A stretch of 64,000 nucleotides of DNA. Origin: Haladaptatus pallidirubidus. GTDB taxonomy: Archaea; Halobacteriota; Halobacteria; Halobacteriales; Haladaptataceae. The stretch is from the NCBI RefSeq assembly GCF_020700235.1, contig NZ_CP085301.1, positions 3,100,001 through 3,164,000 of the forward strand, read 5' to 3'. Positions within the stretch are counted from its first letter, which is position 1. Every line of letters begins with the position of its first letter. Position numbers and translations under genes: made by a program. Under the pieces are notes generated by a model. The model did no database searches. It worked only from the letters and a program-made list of their open reading frames with translations, and was not told the origin of the DNA. Positions 25,937-35,663 of the stretch are shown here, in pieces.

Positions 25937-27265
25937 TCATACGGAGAAGCGATGTGTACGTTCGGTTCGCACGGCCTCCGGCGGAATCGTCTCGCCTGCG
26001 ACCGTCACGGCGGTTCCCGCCGAGAGCTTCCCGAACTCCGGCCCCTCTGAGACGCCCAACTTGCGTGCTTTTTCGGGGTCGAAGGCGATTTCCCGCGCGA
26101 CGACTTCGTCCGGTTTCCGTTCGACTTCGTCGTACTTCCGGTCGAGCAACGCCGCCAACGCGCCGATTATTGCGTCGTAATCCTCCGCTCCGCGAACGGC
26201 ACACCGGCCCGCAACCCGCGTTCCGCCCTGTTCCGTCTCGAACGCGACGGTGTGTTCGGAAACCGCTTTTCGCGTCTCCTCGCGGTCGATTCCGGTCGCG
26301 CTGTCGAGCAAATTGCCGGGGAGCGGGACGATTTCGAACTCGCGCGCGTCGCCCGCGGCCGTTCCGAATCGCAGTCCGGATTCGACCGACGACAGTTCGG
26401 TTTCCAGTTCTGTCGCGAGCGAGAGTGGAACACCAGACACCTCCCGAACCCACGTCTCGCTCACGATTCGGTAGCCGAGGTCGGCGACGACCGACGCCAG
26501 TTCCGGGTAGTCGCCTTCGCACACCGCGTGCTCCGCGCCGCTTCGCTCGAACGCCCGCCGAATCGTTTCTCGCGCGCCCGGTTCTTCCGGCGAACCCAGC
26601 TCCTCCAGATTCCAGTCCGAGGCGATGTGGCCGACCGCCCAGTCCGTTTCGCGGACGATTCGCTCGAAGCGCGGAGCGTAGTGGCCGCCGCCGAACCCGA
26701 CCAGTTGTCGCTCGCGGGTCGGTTCGACGCCGCGGAGGTCGAGGATAGCGCGCGCGACTGCGCGCGCCGCGTCGGAATCGCCCCACTGTTCGTCGCCACT
26801 TCCGAGTTCCGCGAACATCGAGGGGACGCCGACTTCGCTCGGCCCGTGGTGGGTACACTCCATGCCGACCTCGTAGGCGTCCGGCGCGTGTTCGTCGAAC
26901 GCGGAGAGCAGTTCGGCCTGCGCGTTCGGACAGGTTTCCGCGAGTTTCCCGTCCGCACCGCCGTACTCCGCCGGGCCGAAGTTACCCGTGAAGTGCGCGG
27001 TCAGCAGCGGCCCGGTGTCGCCCGAGTGACGAGAGGCGAAGACGAGCATCTCGGGATTCGAGAACGCCTCCGCGACGTTCTCGATGTCGAGATGGAGGGA
27101 TTCGAACTCGCGGAGTTCGAATCCCTCGCGTCGGTAGTATTTTCCGCCGCCGTCGGCGTCGGGGCGAGAATTGTCTTCTTTTTCCGTCCATTCCGCTTCC
27201 GAACGCAGATACTCGCCGATGTGTTCCGAGGCGTAATCGGCGCGGCTGACGACGACGGCAATCAT
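25937..27265 (-). CDS. dtdA: D-aminoacyl-tRNA deacylase, archaeal DtdA (DTD2) type
   Basis: 442 residues. Starts MIAVVVSRADYASEHIG, with SRHSGDTGPLLTAHFTGNFG and MECTHHGPSEVGVPSMF in the N-terminal catalytic half, and GFGGGHYAPRFERIVRE: the conserved motifs of DTD2. Removes D-amino acids from mischarged tRNA. Haloarchaeal members carry a longer C-terminal region, as here (residues 280-442, beta-rich). ATG 27265 has an attttag element about 25 bases upstream; ATG 27271 is an alternative. Confidence 0.93.
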   Translation of the reverse strand: MIAVVVSRADYASEHIGEYLRSEAEWTEKEDNSRPDADGGGKYYRREGFELREFESLHLDIENVAEAFSNPEMLVFASRHSGDTGPLLTAHFTGNFGPAEYGGADGKLAETCPNAQAELLSAFDEHAPDAYEVGMECTHHGPSEVGVPSMFAELGSGDEQWGDSDAARAVARAILDLRGVEPTRERQLVGFGGGHYAPRFERIVRETDWAVGHIASDWNLEELGSPEEPGARETIRRAFERSGAEHAVCEGDYPELASVVADLGYRIVSETWVREVSGVPLSLATELETELSSVESGLRFGTAAGDAREFEIVPLPGNLLDSATGIDREETRKAVSEHTVAFETEQGGTRVAGRCAVRGAEDYDAIIGALAALLDRKYDEVERKPDEVVAREIAFDPEKARKLGVSEGPEFGKLSAGTAVTVAGETIPPEAVRTERTHRFSV

Positions 27266-27347
27266 GTACACGTCTCCGCGCTAAAATCGAAAAAGGGCGT
27301 CGAATGTCGGTGGACGCTCGTCGATGCTGTTGGAAGCGCCGAGGCGG

Positions 27348-28637
27348 TCAGACCTGCTCCGCCCGTGTCGGCTCGTTTCCGGAAATACGCCGGTAGACGC
27401 GACCGATGAGGAATTGAAGTGCCTCACGACGAGTCGCCAACAGCGCGAGTCCGAGGACGACGTAGACGGCGCTGAACGCGATGAGCGCGTCGTAGTGGTG
27501 GAAATCCGGATACAACTGCACGAGGAACAACACGAGCAGTGCGAGTGCTTCGCGGATGCTGATGGTGAAATTGACCAGAATCGCCAACGCGAAGAAGCTC
27601 TGTGCGGCGGTGAGCCAGATTTCACCGGCCTGCTTCTGGCCGAGCGGCAGGGTTTCGAGACTGCCGAGCGAGATGCTGTAGACGAGGACGAGCGTGCCGA
27701 TGAGAAGCGTCCACTGATTGAGTTTCGAGGAGATGAGCGCGTTGAACGCCGCCGTCGAGCGCGCCTTGTTGACGAGGTAGGCGACGACGATGAGTTCCGG
27801 ACTCTCGCTGGCGAGCGGCGCGACCCACTGAATCATCAGGAACGAGGGAACGCCGATTTGCTCTCCGTAATCTTCCAGGCCGTGCGCGAACGGTTCGACG
27901 GCGGTGAAGATGACGAGTCCCGAGAAGACGAACATCCCGAGGTAGATGGGAACGCGAATATTCGTCCTGAACGACTGGAAGTAGGCGGGGACTCCGACCT
28001 GTTCTTCGTCGGTGTGCGGCGCGTTCAGCGTGAAGAGGATGTACGTGAAGTACAATCCGACGAGGAACAGCATGTCGGGCCAGCCGATGCCCTCACCCAA
28101 GGGGACGAAGAAGGCGTAGATGGTTGCGATGAAGAGGAAGAGGATTTCCGTCGAGATGTCCGGATCGAGTCGCACTCGGTCGGCGAGGAATCCGCTCCGA
28201 TTTTCGACCGCGGGATCGTTCGTCGATTTCGCTTTGTAGATGGCGAACACGGCGATAGCCGACCAGCCGAGTCCGATGAGGATGCGGTTCGCGCCGGTCA
28301 TGTTGGCGACGGCGAGACTCGCGTTCTCCGCCCCGCGAGGGGTTCCGGCGAACGCGCCCGCGTTCCACGCGTACAGTGCGTCAACCGCGTATTCGGGCGC
28401 GACGGCGAGCACGGCGAGGATTGCGAGTGCGAATGCGCGCGGAACGTCTTCTTCTGCCGTTTCGGCACCCCATGCGAGCAAAAAGGACGCGCCGAGTACT
28501 GAAATTCCGGTGATAGCAATCGTTTGAAGTGTCGAAAGAGCGTGGGCGTTTCCCGTCGCCCACAGTCCCATCCACGGCGCCGTCAGAAGCACCGAGAGCA
28601 GGACTGCTGTAAGAGGATGGCGTAATCGTCCGGTCAT
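27348..28637 (-). CDS. Sodium/calcium exchanger-like cation antiporter
   Basis: 429 residues with about eleven membrane helices. Two inverted alpha-repeats carry the acidic ion-binding motifs: LAVLAVAPEYAVDALYAWNA and QWVAPLASESPELIVVAYLV. Part of the Ca2+:cation antiporter superfamily but not the same subfamily as the neighbouring exchanger. Ends with a polar cytoplasmic tail. It lies 46 bases after the other exchanger on the same strand, so both may be made from one message. Confidence 0.85.
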   Translation of the reverse strand: MTGRLRHPLTAVLLSVLLTAPWMGLWATGNAHALSTLQTIAITGISVLGASFLLAWGAETAEEDVPRAFALAILAVLAVAPEYAVDALYAWNAGAFAGTPRGAENASLAVANMTGANRILIGLGWSAIAVFAIYKAKSTNDPAVENRSGFLADRVRLDPDISTEILFLFIATIYAFFVPLGEGIGWPDMLFLVGLYFTYILFTLNAPHTDEEQVGVPAYFQSFRTNIRVPIYLGMFVFSGLVIFTAVEPFAHGLEDYGEQIGVPSFLMIQWVAPLASESPELIVVAYLVNKARSTAAFNALISSKLNQWTLLIGTLVLVYSISLGSLETLPLGQKQAGEIWLTAAQSFFALAILVNFTISIREALALLVLFLVQLYPDFHHYDALIAFSAVYVVLGLALLATRREALQFLIGRVYRRISGNEPTRAEQV

Positions 28638-28683
28638 CGAAAATCAGTTGCTGGCCCCCGAAGGTAATCCTTGCGTTCCGGAA

Positions 28684-29649
28684 TCAGGGGAACAGGAGGA
28701 ACACGAACGCGCCGTATCCCGCGACGAGCAGCAGGCCGTTGAACCGCGACACGCGATGGCGGTGTGCCATCAGCGCCATCGCCCCGACGGTGAACGCGAC
28801 GAGGAACGGGAACTCGAACGTCTGCGTGGCTACCGGTACGTTCACGGGGACGACCAGCGCCAGCACGCCGATGACCGCGAGGATGTTGTAGATGTTGCTT
28901 CCGATGACGTTGCTGATGCTTAGGTCCGCTTCGTCGCGGGCGGAACTAACCATGGAGGTCGCGAGTTCGGGAAGCGAGGTACCGAACGCGACGACGGTGA
29001 GACCGATGAACAGGTCGGTGAAGCCGAACCCGCGGAGCAGTTCGACGCTCCCCGTGATGAGTAGGCGCGATCCCGCCAGCAGGACGCCCACAGAGAGGAC
29101 GAACATGCCGACCGTGCGCGCGTTGGCGGTTCCGTCGTCGCCGACTTCGTCCGTGATGGCGCCCTCGTCGCCGCCGCGTCGCGTGTGCCGAAGGATGTAG
29201 ACGGTGAAAATGCCGAGGACGGCGAGCAAAAGCGCGCCGTCGGTCGCGCCGAGCGTTCCGTCGCTTCCGAGAACGACGAGCATGACGACCGCGGCGAGCA
29301 TGAACGACCCGTGTCGCCACAGCAGGTCGCGGTTGACGGCTAACGGTTGGACGAGCGCGGATGCGCCCAACACGAGGCCGATGTTGGCGATGTTCGACCC
29401 GACGATGTTGCCGAGACCGATGTCGCCGGAGACGGAGACGGCACCGATGAGGCTGACGAACAGTTCGGGCGCGGTCGTGGCGAAGGCGATGATGGTCACG
29501 CCGATGGTCACCGGGGCGATGCCGACCCCGAGCGCGAGCGAGGACGCGCTATCGACGAGCAGCTCTGCACCGAAATAGAGGAGGACGATACCACCAAGCA
29601 GTAACAGCAAGTCGGCGGACATTCCCTGCGTGAATTGCGGCGCGTACAT
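28684..29649 (-). CDS. Calcium/sodium antiporter, CaxA/YrbG type
   Basis: 321 residues, ten membrane helices in two halves with the family motifs [35 protein letters not shown] and [35 protein letters not shown]. Exchanges Ca2+ for Na+ (or H+), important in brine. An ideal TATA (aatatatatt, 29676-29685) sits about 30 bases before ATG 29649, so that start is used; ATG 29622 would remove nine residues. Confidence 0.9.
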   Translation of the reverse strand: MYAPQFTQGMSADLLLLLGGIVLLYFGAELLVDSASSLALGVGIAPVTIGVTIIAFATTAPELFVSLIGAVSVSGDIGLGNIVGSNIANIGLVLGASALVQPLAVNRDLLWRHGSFMLAAVVMLVVLGSDGTLGATDGALLLAVLGIFTVYILRHTRRGGDEGAITDEVGDDGTANARTVGMFVLSVGVLLAGSRLLITGSVELLRGFGFTDLFIGLTVVAFGTSLPELATSMVSSARDEADLSISNVIGSNIYNILAVIGVLALVVPVNVPVATQTFEFPFLVAFTVGAMALMAHRHRVSRFNGLLLVAGYGAFVFLLFP

Positions 29650-29728
29650 AGTCTTCCTGGTTATTTCACTATCAATATATATTACTTCCGACGGATGGGC
29701 TTATTCGACAGCGGACCACAGAATGCGT
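29650..29728. promoter_or_regulatory. Divergent promoter between the CaxA-type exchanger and aroE
   Basis: For the minus gene a TATA at 29674-29686 (aatatatatta). For aroE, a cttattcg element at 29699-29706 about 27 bases before the ATG codons at 29723/29729. Only 73-79 bases separate the two starts, so regulators would affect both. Confidence 0.5.
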
Positions 29729-30547
29729 ATGGACGTTTACGGACTACTCGGCAATCCCGTCGGTCATTCGCTGTCGCCGCCGATGCACGAATCCGCATAC
29801 GACGAACTCGGACTGGATGCGAAATACGTCACCTTCGAACCGGACGCGATTGGCCCGGCAATCGAGGGCGCGCGCGCGCTCGGCGTCCGCGGGTTGAACG
29901 TCACGATTCCGTTCAAAGAAGGCGCTCTCTCTCACGTCGAAGCCGATTCGCTCGCGAAGCGAATCGGCGCGGTAAACACCGTCGATTTTTCTGGTTCGGG
30001 AACCGCGACCGGCGACGACGCGACGCCGACCGGCCACAACACCGACGCGGAGGGCGCGCGTCGCGCGTTCTCCCGCCACGACGTGTCCCTCGACGGAAAA
30101 TCGGCCGTCGTCGTCGGTGCGGGCGGCGCGGCGCGAGCGATCGCGTTCATGCTGTCCGAGGAGGGCGCGACGGTTCGGGTTGCCAACCGAACTGTCGCGC
30201 GCGCTGAATCGTTGGCCGAAGACGTTCCGAGCGCGAGCGCACACGGACTGGACGCGCTCTCCGACATCGTTTCGGAGGCGAACGTGCTGGTCAACGCGAC
30301 GAGCGTCGGAATGGAGGAGGGCGTTTCCCCGGTTCCGCGCGAGGCCCTTCATTCGGACCTCGCGGTGATGGACGCGGTGTATCGCCCGCTCGAAACGAAA
30401 CTCCTCCGCGAGGCGGGCGACGCCGGGGCGACGACCATCGACGGTGCGTGGATGCTTCTGTTTCAAGGAGTCGCGGCGTTTGAAATATGGACCGGAAAAA
30501 GCGCGCCGGTCGAACGGATGGACGCCGCCTTGCGAAGACGCCTTTAA
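29729..30547 (+). CDS. aroE: Shikimate dehydrogenase
   Basis: 272 residues. Substrate site [20 protein letters not shown] with [11 protein letters not shown] (catalytic Lys in PFK) and [13 protein letters not shown] (Asp), followed by the NADP Rossmann motif [14 protein letters not shown] and [14 protein letters not shown]. Reduces 3-dehydroshikimate to shikimate. Length is normal. ATG 29729 ([10 protein letters not shown]) is preferred; ATG 29723 adds two residues. It feeds the chorismate used by the pab genes downstream. Confidence 0.95.
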   Translation: MDVYGLLGNPVGHSLSPPMHESAYDELGLDAKYVTFEPDAIGPAIEGARALGVRGLNVTIPFKEGALSHVEADSLAKRIGAVNTVDFSGSGTATGDDATPTGHNTDAEGARRAFSRHDVSLDGKSAVVVGAGGAARAIAFMLSEEGATVRVANRTVARAESLAEDVPSASAHGLDALSDIVSEANVLVNATSVGMEEGVSPVPREALHSDLAVMDAVYRPLETKLLREAGDAGATTIDGAWMLLFQGVAAFEIWTGKSAPVERMDAALRRRL

Positions 30548-30573
30548 GTGATGCGACTTTGTACTGTCCTGTA

Positions 30574-31251
30574 ATGGGGCTTATCACACGGCTGAAATCG
30601 TTGCTCGGTCTTGGCGATGAGCGTTCGCAAACGCGCCAGCGCGACTCCGGCGTGACGATAGAACGCGAACCGACCGAGACGCGAGAGCAAGTGGACGCGA
30701 CGAACGAGAAAGCGGTGAAAAAGACAGAGAGCGAGGAGTCCCCCGAATCGAAAACGAGCGTCTCGACCGAAGACCTCGTGGACGAGGGCGAACCGACCGA
30801 CCACATCGAGGAGGCCGAAGCCGAAGCCGAAGCGGAATCCGAGTCGGGAGCGGACACCGCCGCGGAACCGGCCGAAGCGGTCGGCCCGTCCGCGGAAGCG
30901 GGACAACCCGTACAGACCGAGGGCACGGAACCCGAACCCGGCCCGGAAGAAATCGAGGAAGCCGAGATAACGGACGCGAAGTCGGCGGATTCCGAGTCGG
31001 CGGCGGACACCGAACCCGCAGACGAATCCGAAACGACGGAGGAGCCGGAAGCGACGGACGCCGATTCCGAAGCCGGTCGGCCGCTCGAAGACGTGAAAGG
31101 TATCGGCCCGGCGTACGCCGAGCGCCTTCGCAACGTGGGCGTGGACGACGCGGCGCAGTTGGCGGTCGCCGATTCGGAGGAGCTCGCGAACGAAACCGAC
31201 CTCTCGACGAAGCGAATCGAAGGCTGGATAGAGCGTGCGAAATCGATGTGA
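30574..31251 (+). CDS. Acidic protein with C-terminal helix-hairpin-helix domain
   Basis: 225 residues. An N-terminal amphipathic helix (MGLITRLKSLLGLGDE) leads into a very acidic, repeat-like Glu/Ala/Ser linker of about 150 residues (EEAEAEAEAESESG). The last 55 residues form a helix-hairpin-helix (LEDVKGIGPAYAERLRNVGV...GWIERAKSM), which usually binds DNA or protein. Function unknown. It overlaps the pabB start by 17 bases, so the two are probably co-translated, though no folate role is evident. Confidence 0.8.
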   Translation: MGLITRLKSLLGLGDERSQTRQRDSGVTIEREPTETREQVDATNEKAVKKTESEESPESKTSVSTEDLVDEGEPTDHIEEAEAEAEAESESGADTAAEPAEAVGPSAEAGQPVQTEGTEPEPGPEEIEEAEITDAKSADSESAADTEPADESETTEEPEATDADSEAGRPLEDVKGIGPAYAERLRNVGVDDAAQLAVADSEELANETDLSTKRIEGWIERAKSM

Positions 31252-32746
31252 GAAACCGACGGTCGTCACCTCGCGGTCCGCGTACCGCGAGGTAGCCCGC
31301 GACGCACCGTGCGGCGCGAGAATTCCCGTCGAAGTTCGCATCGAGGTTGACGACCCGTTTCTCGCCTATCGGCGCGCACGGGACGGTTCCGGCGGCTTTT
31401 ATTTGGCGACGACGGGTGGACAGTCCGGATGGGGATATTTCGGTATCGAACCGTCGGAGCGACTGCAAGCGCGACGAGAGTCTGAATCGGTATCGGACAG
31501 CGGTTCCGGGCCGAGTCTCGGCGCGCTCTCCGGCGTGCTGGACGACGAGGAACTGATTCGCGGAGACTGCGACGTTCCGTATCCCTGCGGCCTGTTCGGG
31601 TGGCTCTCCTACGACCTCGTGCGCGAATTGGAGGCGCTTCCGGACCTGGCGACGGACGACCGAACCCTCCCGCGACTCCAGTTCGGACTGTACGACTGCG
31701 TCGCGGCGTGGGAAACGCGGAGCGGAACGATAGACGCGCCTAAAACGACCCTCCGGGTGACAGCTTGCCCGCGACTCGGTGACCCCGGTAACCCGGATGC
31801 GGACTACGAAAAAGCTCGGGAAATGGCGCGTATCCTCGCCCAATCCGCGACGGATGGCGACGAGGATGTCGGCGACCCGCCGACGGACGAGCAGGGGCCG
31901 TTCGTTAGCAGCTGCGGCGAGGGGGCCTTCGCGGAGCGCGTGCAGGCGGTCAAGCGGTACATCCGCGACGGCGAGACGTTTCAGGCGAACGTTTCCCAGC
32001 GACTGGAAGCGCCCGCGAGCGTGCATCCCGTCGAGGCCTTCGACGCGCTTCGGCGCGTGAATCCCGCGCCCTACTCCGCGCTGTTGGAATTTCCGGGCGT
32101 CGATTTGGTGAGCGCCAGTCCGGAACTCCTGCTCGATGTGAACGGGAAACGCATGCTCACGGAACCCATCGCGGGAACCCGTAAACGGGGGGAAACTGCG
32201 GAAGCGGACGCGGAACTCGAAGCCGACCTGCTCGAGGACGAAAAGGAGCGCGCAGAACACGCGATGCTCGTTGATTTGGAGCGAAACGACCTCGGGAAAA
32301 TCGCCGAGTACGGGAGCGTCGAGGTGACCGATTACCGACGGGTGGACAGCTATTCGGAAGTGATGCACCTCGTCTCGGAAGTCGCCGGACGGCGGCGGCC
32401 GGGGGTGAACCTAACCGATGCAATCGCGGCGCTGTTCCCGGGCGGGACGATTACCGGCGCGCCGAAACCCCGGACGATGGAAATCATCGACGAACTGGAA
32501 TCAACTCGTCGCGGACCCTACACCGGAAGCATCGGGATGCTCGGTTTTGACAACCGGGCGACCCTGAACATCGTCATCCGAACGCTGGTTCGCCATCGGA
32601 ACGAGTACCATCTGCGCGTCGGGGCCGGAATCGTCCACGATTCGGTTCCGGAACTGGAGTACGAGGAGACGCTGGCGAAAGGGAAGGCGCTGGTCAGAGC
32701 GATTGATGAGGCTCTGGAGCGAGGGGACGGATTTTCCGTGGAGTGA
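31235..32746 (+). CDS. pabB: Aminodeoxychorismate synthase component I (TrpE/PabB family)
   Basis: 503 residues from GTG 31235, the only start in frame. The chorismate-binding half has QANVSQRLEAP, ASPELLLDVNGKRMLTEPIA, GTRKRGET, DEKERAEHAMLVDLERNDLG and GGTITGAPKPRTMEIIDELE, all active-site blocks. The N-terminus lacks the LLES tryptophan-feedback motif of TrpE. Together with pabA and pabC downstream this gives 4-amino-4-deoxychorismate for folate. Note Ala313 in PIAGT, where many PabB enzymes have Lys (PIKGT). An inserted repeat separates it from pabA. Confidence 0.85.
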   Translation: MRNRCEKPTVVTSRSAYREVARDAPCGARIPVEVRIEVDDPFLAYRRARDGSGGFYLATTGGQSGWGYFGIEPSERLQARRESESVSDSGSGPSLGALSGVLDDEELIRGDCDVPYPCGLFGWLSYDLVRELEALPDLATDDRTLPRLQFGLYDCVAAWETRSGTIDAPKTTLRVTACPRLGDPGNPDADYEKAREMARILAQSATDGDEDVGDPPTDEQGPFVSSCGEGAFAERVQAVKRYIRDGETFQANVSQRLEAPASVHPVEAFDALRRVNPAPYSALLEFPGVDLVSASPELLLDVNGKRMLTEPIAGTRKRGETAEADAELEADLLEDEKERAEHAMLVDLERNDLGKIAEYGSVEVTDYRRVDSYSEVMHLVSEVAGRRRPGVNLTDAIAALFPGGTITGAPKPRTMEIIDELESTRRGPYTGSIGMLGFDNRATLNIVIRTLVRHRNEYHLRVGAGIVHDSVPELEYEETLAKGKALVRAIDEALERGDGFSVE

Positions 32747-32887
32747 GAGTTTCTAAAACGGTGAGTCGTATCTCGTCGTATCTGGACCTGTGTTTTCTCG
32801 GTATTGTTAGCTATTGTCGGCTCCAGGAGACCGCTACCACGACGAAATCTGGCGTGCGTTGACTAGTTCCGTGACGGGTTTTTCGAC

Positions 32888-33165
32888 GACAATTCCCGCC
32901 TTCAAAATAACCGCCACCGCATCGCAACAGCCACATCCTCCCCAACCGATTCCCGCAACTCGCTATCGCTCGTTTTGATCATCCCTCGCGTGATAATCGG
33001 CAGACCCTCGAACGAGATGTCCTCGGGCTCTGCTGACGCACGCGCCTGGGTTTGGATAATTCATGGATCGAAACGAACTACACGGCGCGCGACGACTGCA
33101 GAGAATCGGTTAGGGAGGCGTGTGTGCGGTGGCGTGCGGGTATGTGTTGTCGTGACTTGTAATCG
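32888..33165. repeat. Inverted-repeat element, family A, second paired copy (about 280 bp)
   Basis: Left arm 32888-32972 (caattcccgcc, ccgccaccgc, cgcaacagcc, ccccaaccgattc, actcgctatcgctcg) and right arm 33091-33165 on the other strand (cacgcctccctaaccgattc read in reverse). It lies inside the 637-base gap between pabB and pabA, while in a compact operon I would expect them adjacent. No gene is visible in this gap. Confidence 0.55.
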
Positions 33166-33383
33166 GCCTATTCGAAGCTATTCCTTCACTGACTGGTGAT
33201 CTCATCGTGGTAGCGGTCTCGTTGGAGGCGGAAATTCCTCGCATCACTCTCACAAATCCTTCCGTTGTCTCTCACCACAGTACGTCTGTTCGCCCACTCC
33301 CGAAATCCAATCGAACCAACAACGTTTACCCGAAACCCGCGAAACCCACGGTCAAGAACGGAATCCAAACAACTCTCCCGAAA

Positions 33384-34013
33384 ATGATTCTCGTCATCGA
33401 CAACTACGATTCGTTCGTCTACAACCTCGTCCAGTACGTTGCCGAGGCAGTCGCCTCGGCAGGCTCTGGGACGTCGCCGCAGAACGACGGCGAATTCGCC
33501 GACGGGGTGGTCGTCCGGCGAAACGACGCCATCGACGTCGCGGGCATCCGCGAACTCGACCCGGACGGCATCGTCGTCTCGCCCGGCCCGGGAACGCCGG
33601 ATGACGCGGGGGTTTCGGTTCCCGTCTTCGCGGAGACGACGTATCCCGCGCTCGGCGTCTGTCTGGGCCACCAAGCGCTCTGTTCCGCCAACGGCGCGCC
33701 GGTGGTTCACGCCCCCGAAGTCGTCCACGGCAAGCCCTCGACCGTGACCCACGACGGGGAGGGTATCTTCGCTGGACTCCCCGAAACGTTCGAAGTCGGG
33801 CGCTATCACTCGTTGGCGGTCGAACGCGGCGACCTACCGGACGCGCTGGTCGAAACCGCCCGGACGGTGGACGACCGCCGAACCGTGATGGGGGTTCGAC
33901 ACGCCGAACTGCCGCACGTCGGGGTACAGTTCCATCCGGAAAGCATCCTGACCGGCGACGGAAAACGGATGATTCGAAACTTCTGTGAGTTGTGCGACGG
34001 TATCGAAACCTAA
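33384..34013 (+). CDS. pabA: Aminodeoxychorismate synthase component II (glutamine amidotransferase)
   Basis: 209 residues, class I amidotransferase: MILVIDNYDSFVYNLVQYV, oxyanion VSPGPGTPDDAG, nucleophile Cys93 in GVCLGHQALC, and the His/Glu pair in VGVQFHPESILTGDG. Releases ammonia from glutamine for PabB. ATG 33384 is chosen; the 59 upstream in-frame residues lack family similarity. pabC starts seven bases after its stop. Confidence 0.92.
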   Translation: MILVIDNYDSFVYNLVQYVAEAVASAGSGTSPQNDGEFADGVVVRRNDAIDVAGIRELDPDGIVVSPGPGTPDDAGVSVPVFAETTYPALGVCLGHQALCSANGAPVVHAPEVVHGKPSTVTHDGEGIFAGLPETFEVGRYHSLAVERGDLPDALVETARTVDDRRTVMGVRHAELPHVGVQFHPESILTGDGKRMIRNFCELCDGIET

Positions 34014-34020
34014 ATCGAAT

Positions 34021-34869
34021 ATGCAATACCACGTAAACGGAACCCTCGTCCCCGCCGAGGAAGCGTCGGTTAGCGTCCGCGATAGGGGTTTCATGTACGG
34101 CGATGCGGGGTTCGAAACCCTGCGCGCCTACGGCGGCACGATTTTCGAGTGGGACGCGCATGCGGATCGACTGCAAGCGACCTGCGAGGCGCTTTCCATC
34201 GACCACGGAATCGGCGACGACCTCAAACGCCGGATCGACGAGACGCTGGAAGCAAACGACCTACGGGACGCCTACGTCAAGTGCTCGATTACGCGGGGCG
34301 TGCAACCCGGAAAACTGACGCCCGGCCCCGCCGACAATCCGACGGTCGTCGTCGTCGCCTCCGAACTTCCGCGCGGTGGGGAAAATGGCGAATCCGTGTG
34401 GAACGCTCCGGCAAGCGCCGAACTTGTCGAAACCCGACGCGTACCTGATCACTCTCTCCCGGCGCACGCGAAGACGCACAACTACCTGAACGGGATTCTC
34501 GCCCGCCTCGAAACCGATGCTGACGAGGCGCTCATGCTCGATTCCGAAGGAAGTCTCGCGGAAGGCGCGACGAGCAACCTGTTTTTCGTCCGCGAGGGCG
34601 TGCTTCACACGCCCTCGCTTTCCGGCCCGATTCTGCCGGGAATAACCCGCGAGGTCGTCCTCGGGTTGGCGGAGGAAATGCAGATTCCGGTTCGAACCGG
34701 TCGCTATCGTCCGGCCGACCTCCGGCGCGCCGACGAGGCGTTCCTGACGAACACGACGTGGGAGGTTCGTCCGGTCGGTCGGCTGGACGATTCGGCGTTC
34801 GAAATCGGTACCGTCACCCGCGAACTCGCGGCAGCCTTCGCCGCGCTGGTCGAAGCGCGCCACTATTGA
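34021..34869 (+). CDS. pabC: Aminodeoxychorismate lyase (fold-type IV PLP enzyme)
   Basis: 282 residues. Fold IV PLP features: SVSVRDRGFMYGDAGFETLR at the N-terminus, catalytic Lys151 in HAKTHNYLNGIL and EGSLAEGATSNLFFV for the PLP phosphate. The family also holds branched-chain aminotransferases; the neighbours pabA and pabB point to the lyase that makes p-aminobenzoate. Completes the pab cluster. Confidence 0.88.
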   Translation: MQYHVNGTLVPAEEASVSVRDRGFMYGDAGFETLRAYGGTIFEWDAHADRLQATCEALSIDHGIGDDLKRRIDETLEANDLRDAYVKCSITRGVQPGKLTPGPADNPTVVVVASELPRGGENGESVWNAPASAELVETRRVPDHSLPAHAKTHNYLNGILARLETDADEALMLDSEGSLAEGATSNLFFVREGVLHTPSLSGPILPGITREVVLGLAEEMQIPVRTGRYRPADLRRADEAFLTNTTWEVRPVGRLDDSAFEIGTVTRELAAAFAALVEARHY

Positions 34870-34905
34870 AAAGCCTCAAGCGTCTTCGCTGGCAACCCCC
34901 CGCCG

Positions 34906-35316
34906 ATGGACGAGAACCGCCGCATCGCCATGCTGTCCGAAATCCCCGACGACAGCACCTTCCTGTTCACGATTCGGAACGGTTTCGACGAGGAGGAGGC
35001 CGTGTTAGTCACGCAGGGAGACGACGTGCTCGCGTGGAAAAACTACTGTCAACACTGGACCGACGTACGCATCGACAGGGGTGACGGGGCCACCATGCGC
35101 GACGGCGAACTCGTCTGCGGTAAGCACGGTGCGCTGTTCGAAGCCGATTCCGGCGTCTGTTCCTACGGCCCGTGTGAAGGCGCGGTGCTCGACCCCGTGG
35201 GCGTGACTGTCGAAGATGGGGCAGTGTATCTGACCGACCCGGATTACGAGTTCGTTCAGCAGGGCTCATCGATCGAGTACGATTTGTCCTCGAATCGTTC
35301 GCTGGGATTCGAGTAG
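34906..35316 (+). CDS. Rieske [2Fe-2S] domain protein
   Basis: 136 residues. Rieske ligands: YCQHW (Cys48, His50) and LVCGKHGALFE (Cys71, His74), with a further Cys pair in GVCSYGPCEG. A single-domain, soluble ferredoxin-like Rieske protein without signal or membrane helix, so an electron carrier for an unknown partner rather than part of a bc1 complex. It follows pabC by 36 bases. Confidence 0.9.
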   Translation: MDENRRIAMLSEIPDDSTFLFTIRNGFDEEEAVLVTQGDDVLAWKNYCQHWTDVRIDRGDGATMRDGELVCGKHGALFEADSGVCSYGPCEGAVLDPVGVTVEDGAVYLTDPDYEFVQQGSSIEYDLSSNRSLGFE

Positions 35317-35370
35317 CGAGTTGGGGTTCGGATGTGTGACGATGTGCTTTGAGCAGTTGCTACTTCGAAG

Positions 35371-35423
35371 CTAGCTACTCCCGGCACCGCTGAAACCGCA
35401 ACCGACTGCGTTACTCGGTCGCT
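35371..35423 (+). repeat. Family A repeat, shortened arm
   Basis: ctagctactcccggcaccgc, tgaaaccgcaaccgactgcg and ttactcggtcgc correspond to the outer and inner ends of the arm at 1713-1795 with the middle missing. The rest of the 347-base gap 35317-35663 shows no gene. Confidence 0.4.
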
Positions 35424-35663
35424 TTGCGTCTTGGGTGCCTCCTCCACCGGCAGAGCGTGCCTCTGCCGGGCTAGTCGCTCGCACGGGAACAGACACGGTC
35501 TCCCCTACTCTTGTTCGCGTCGCTCACGAGAACTCCGTCGTCGCTCACGAAGACTCCCACGCTGGCACAGACTTTCGGAGGTAACTCCTCAGCCCTGTGT
35601 CAGCGCGCGCTACCGTGGTTTGTATCGATTCTCACGATCCTATCGCGTACCGATTCTCGGTTT

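Noticed and set aside
30584..32368. Minus-strand frame of 594 residues
   Set aside because: Antisense to the HhH and pabB genes; Arg/Pro-rich shadow caused by GC-rich codon bias.
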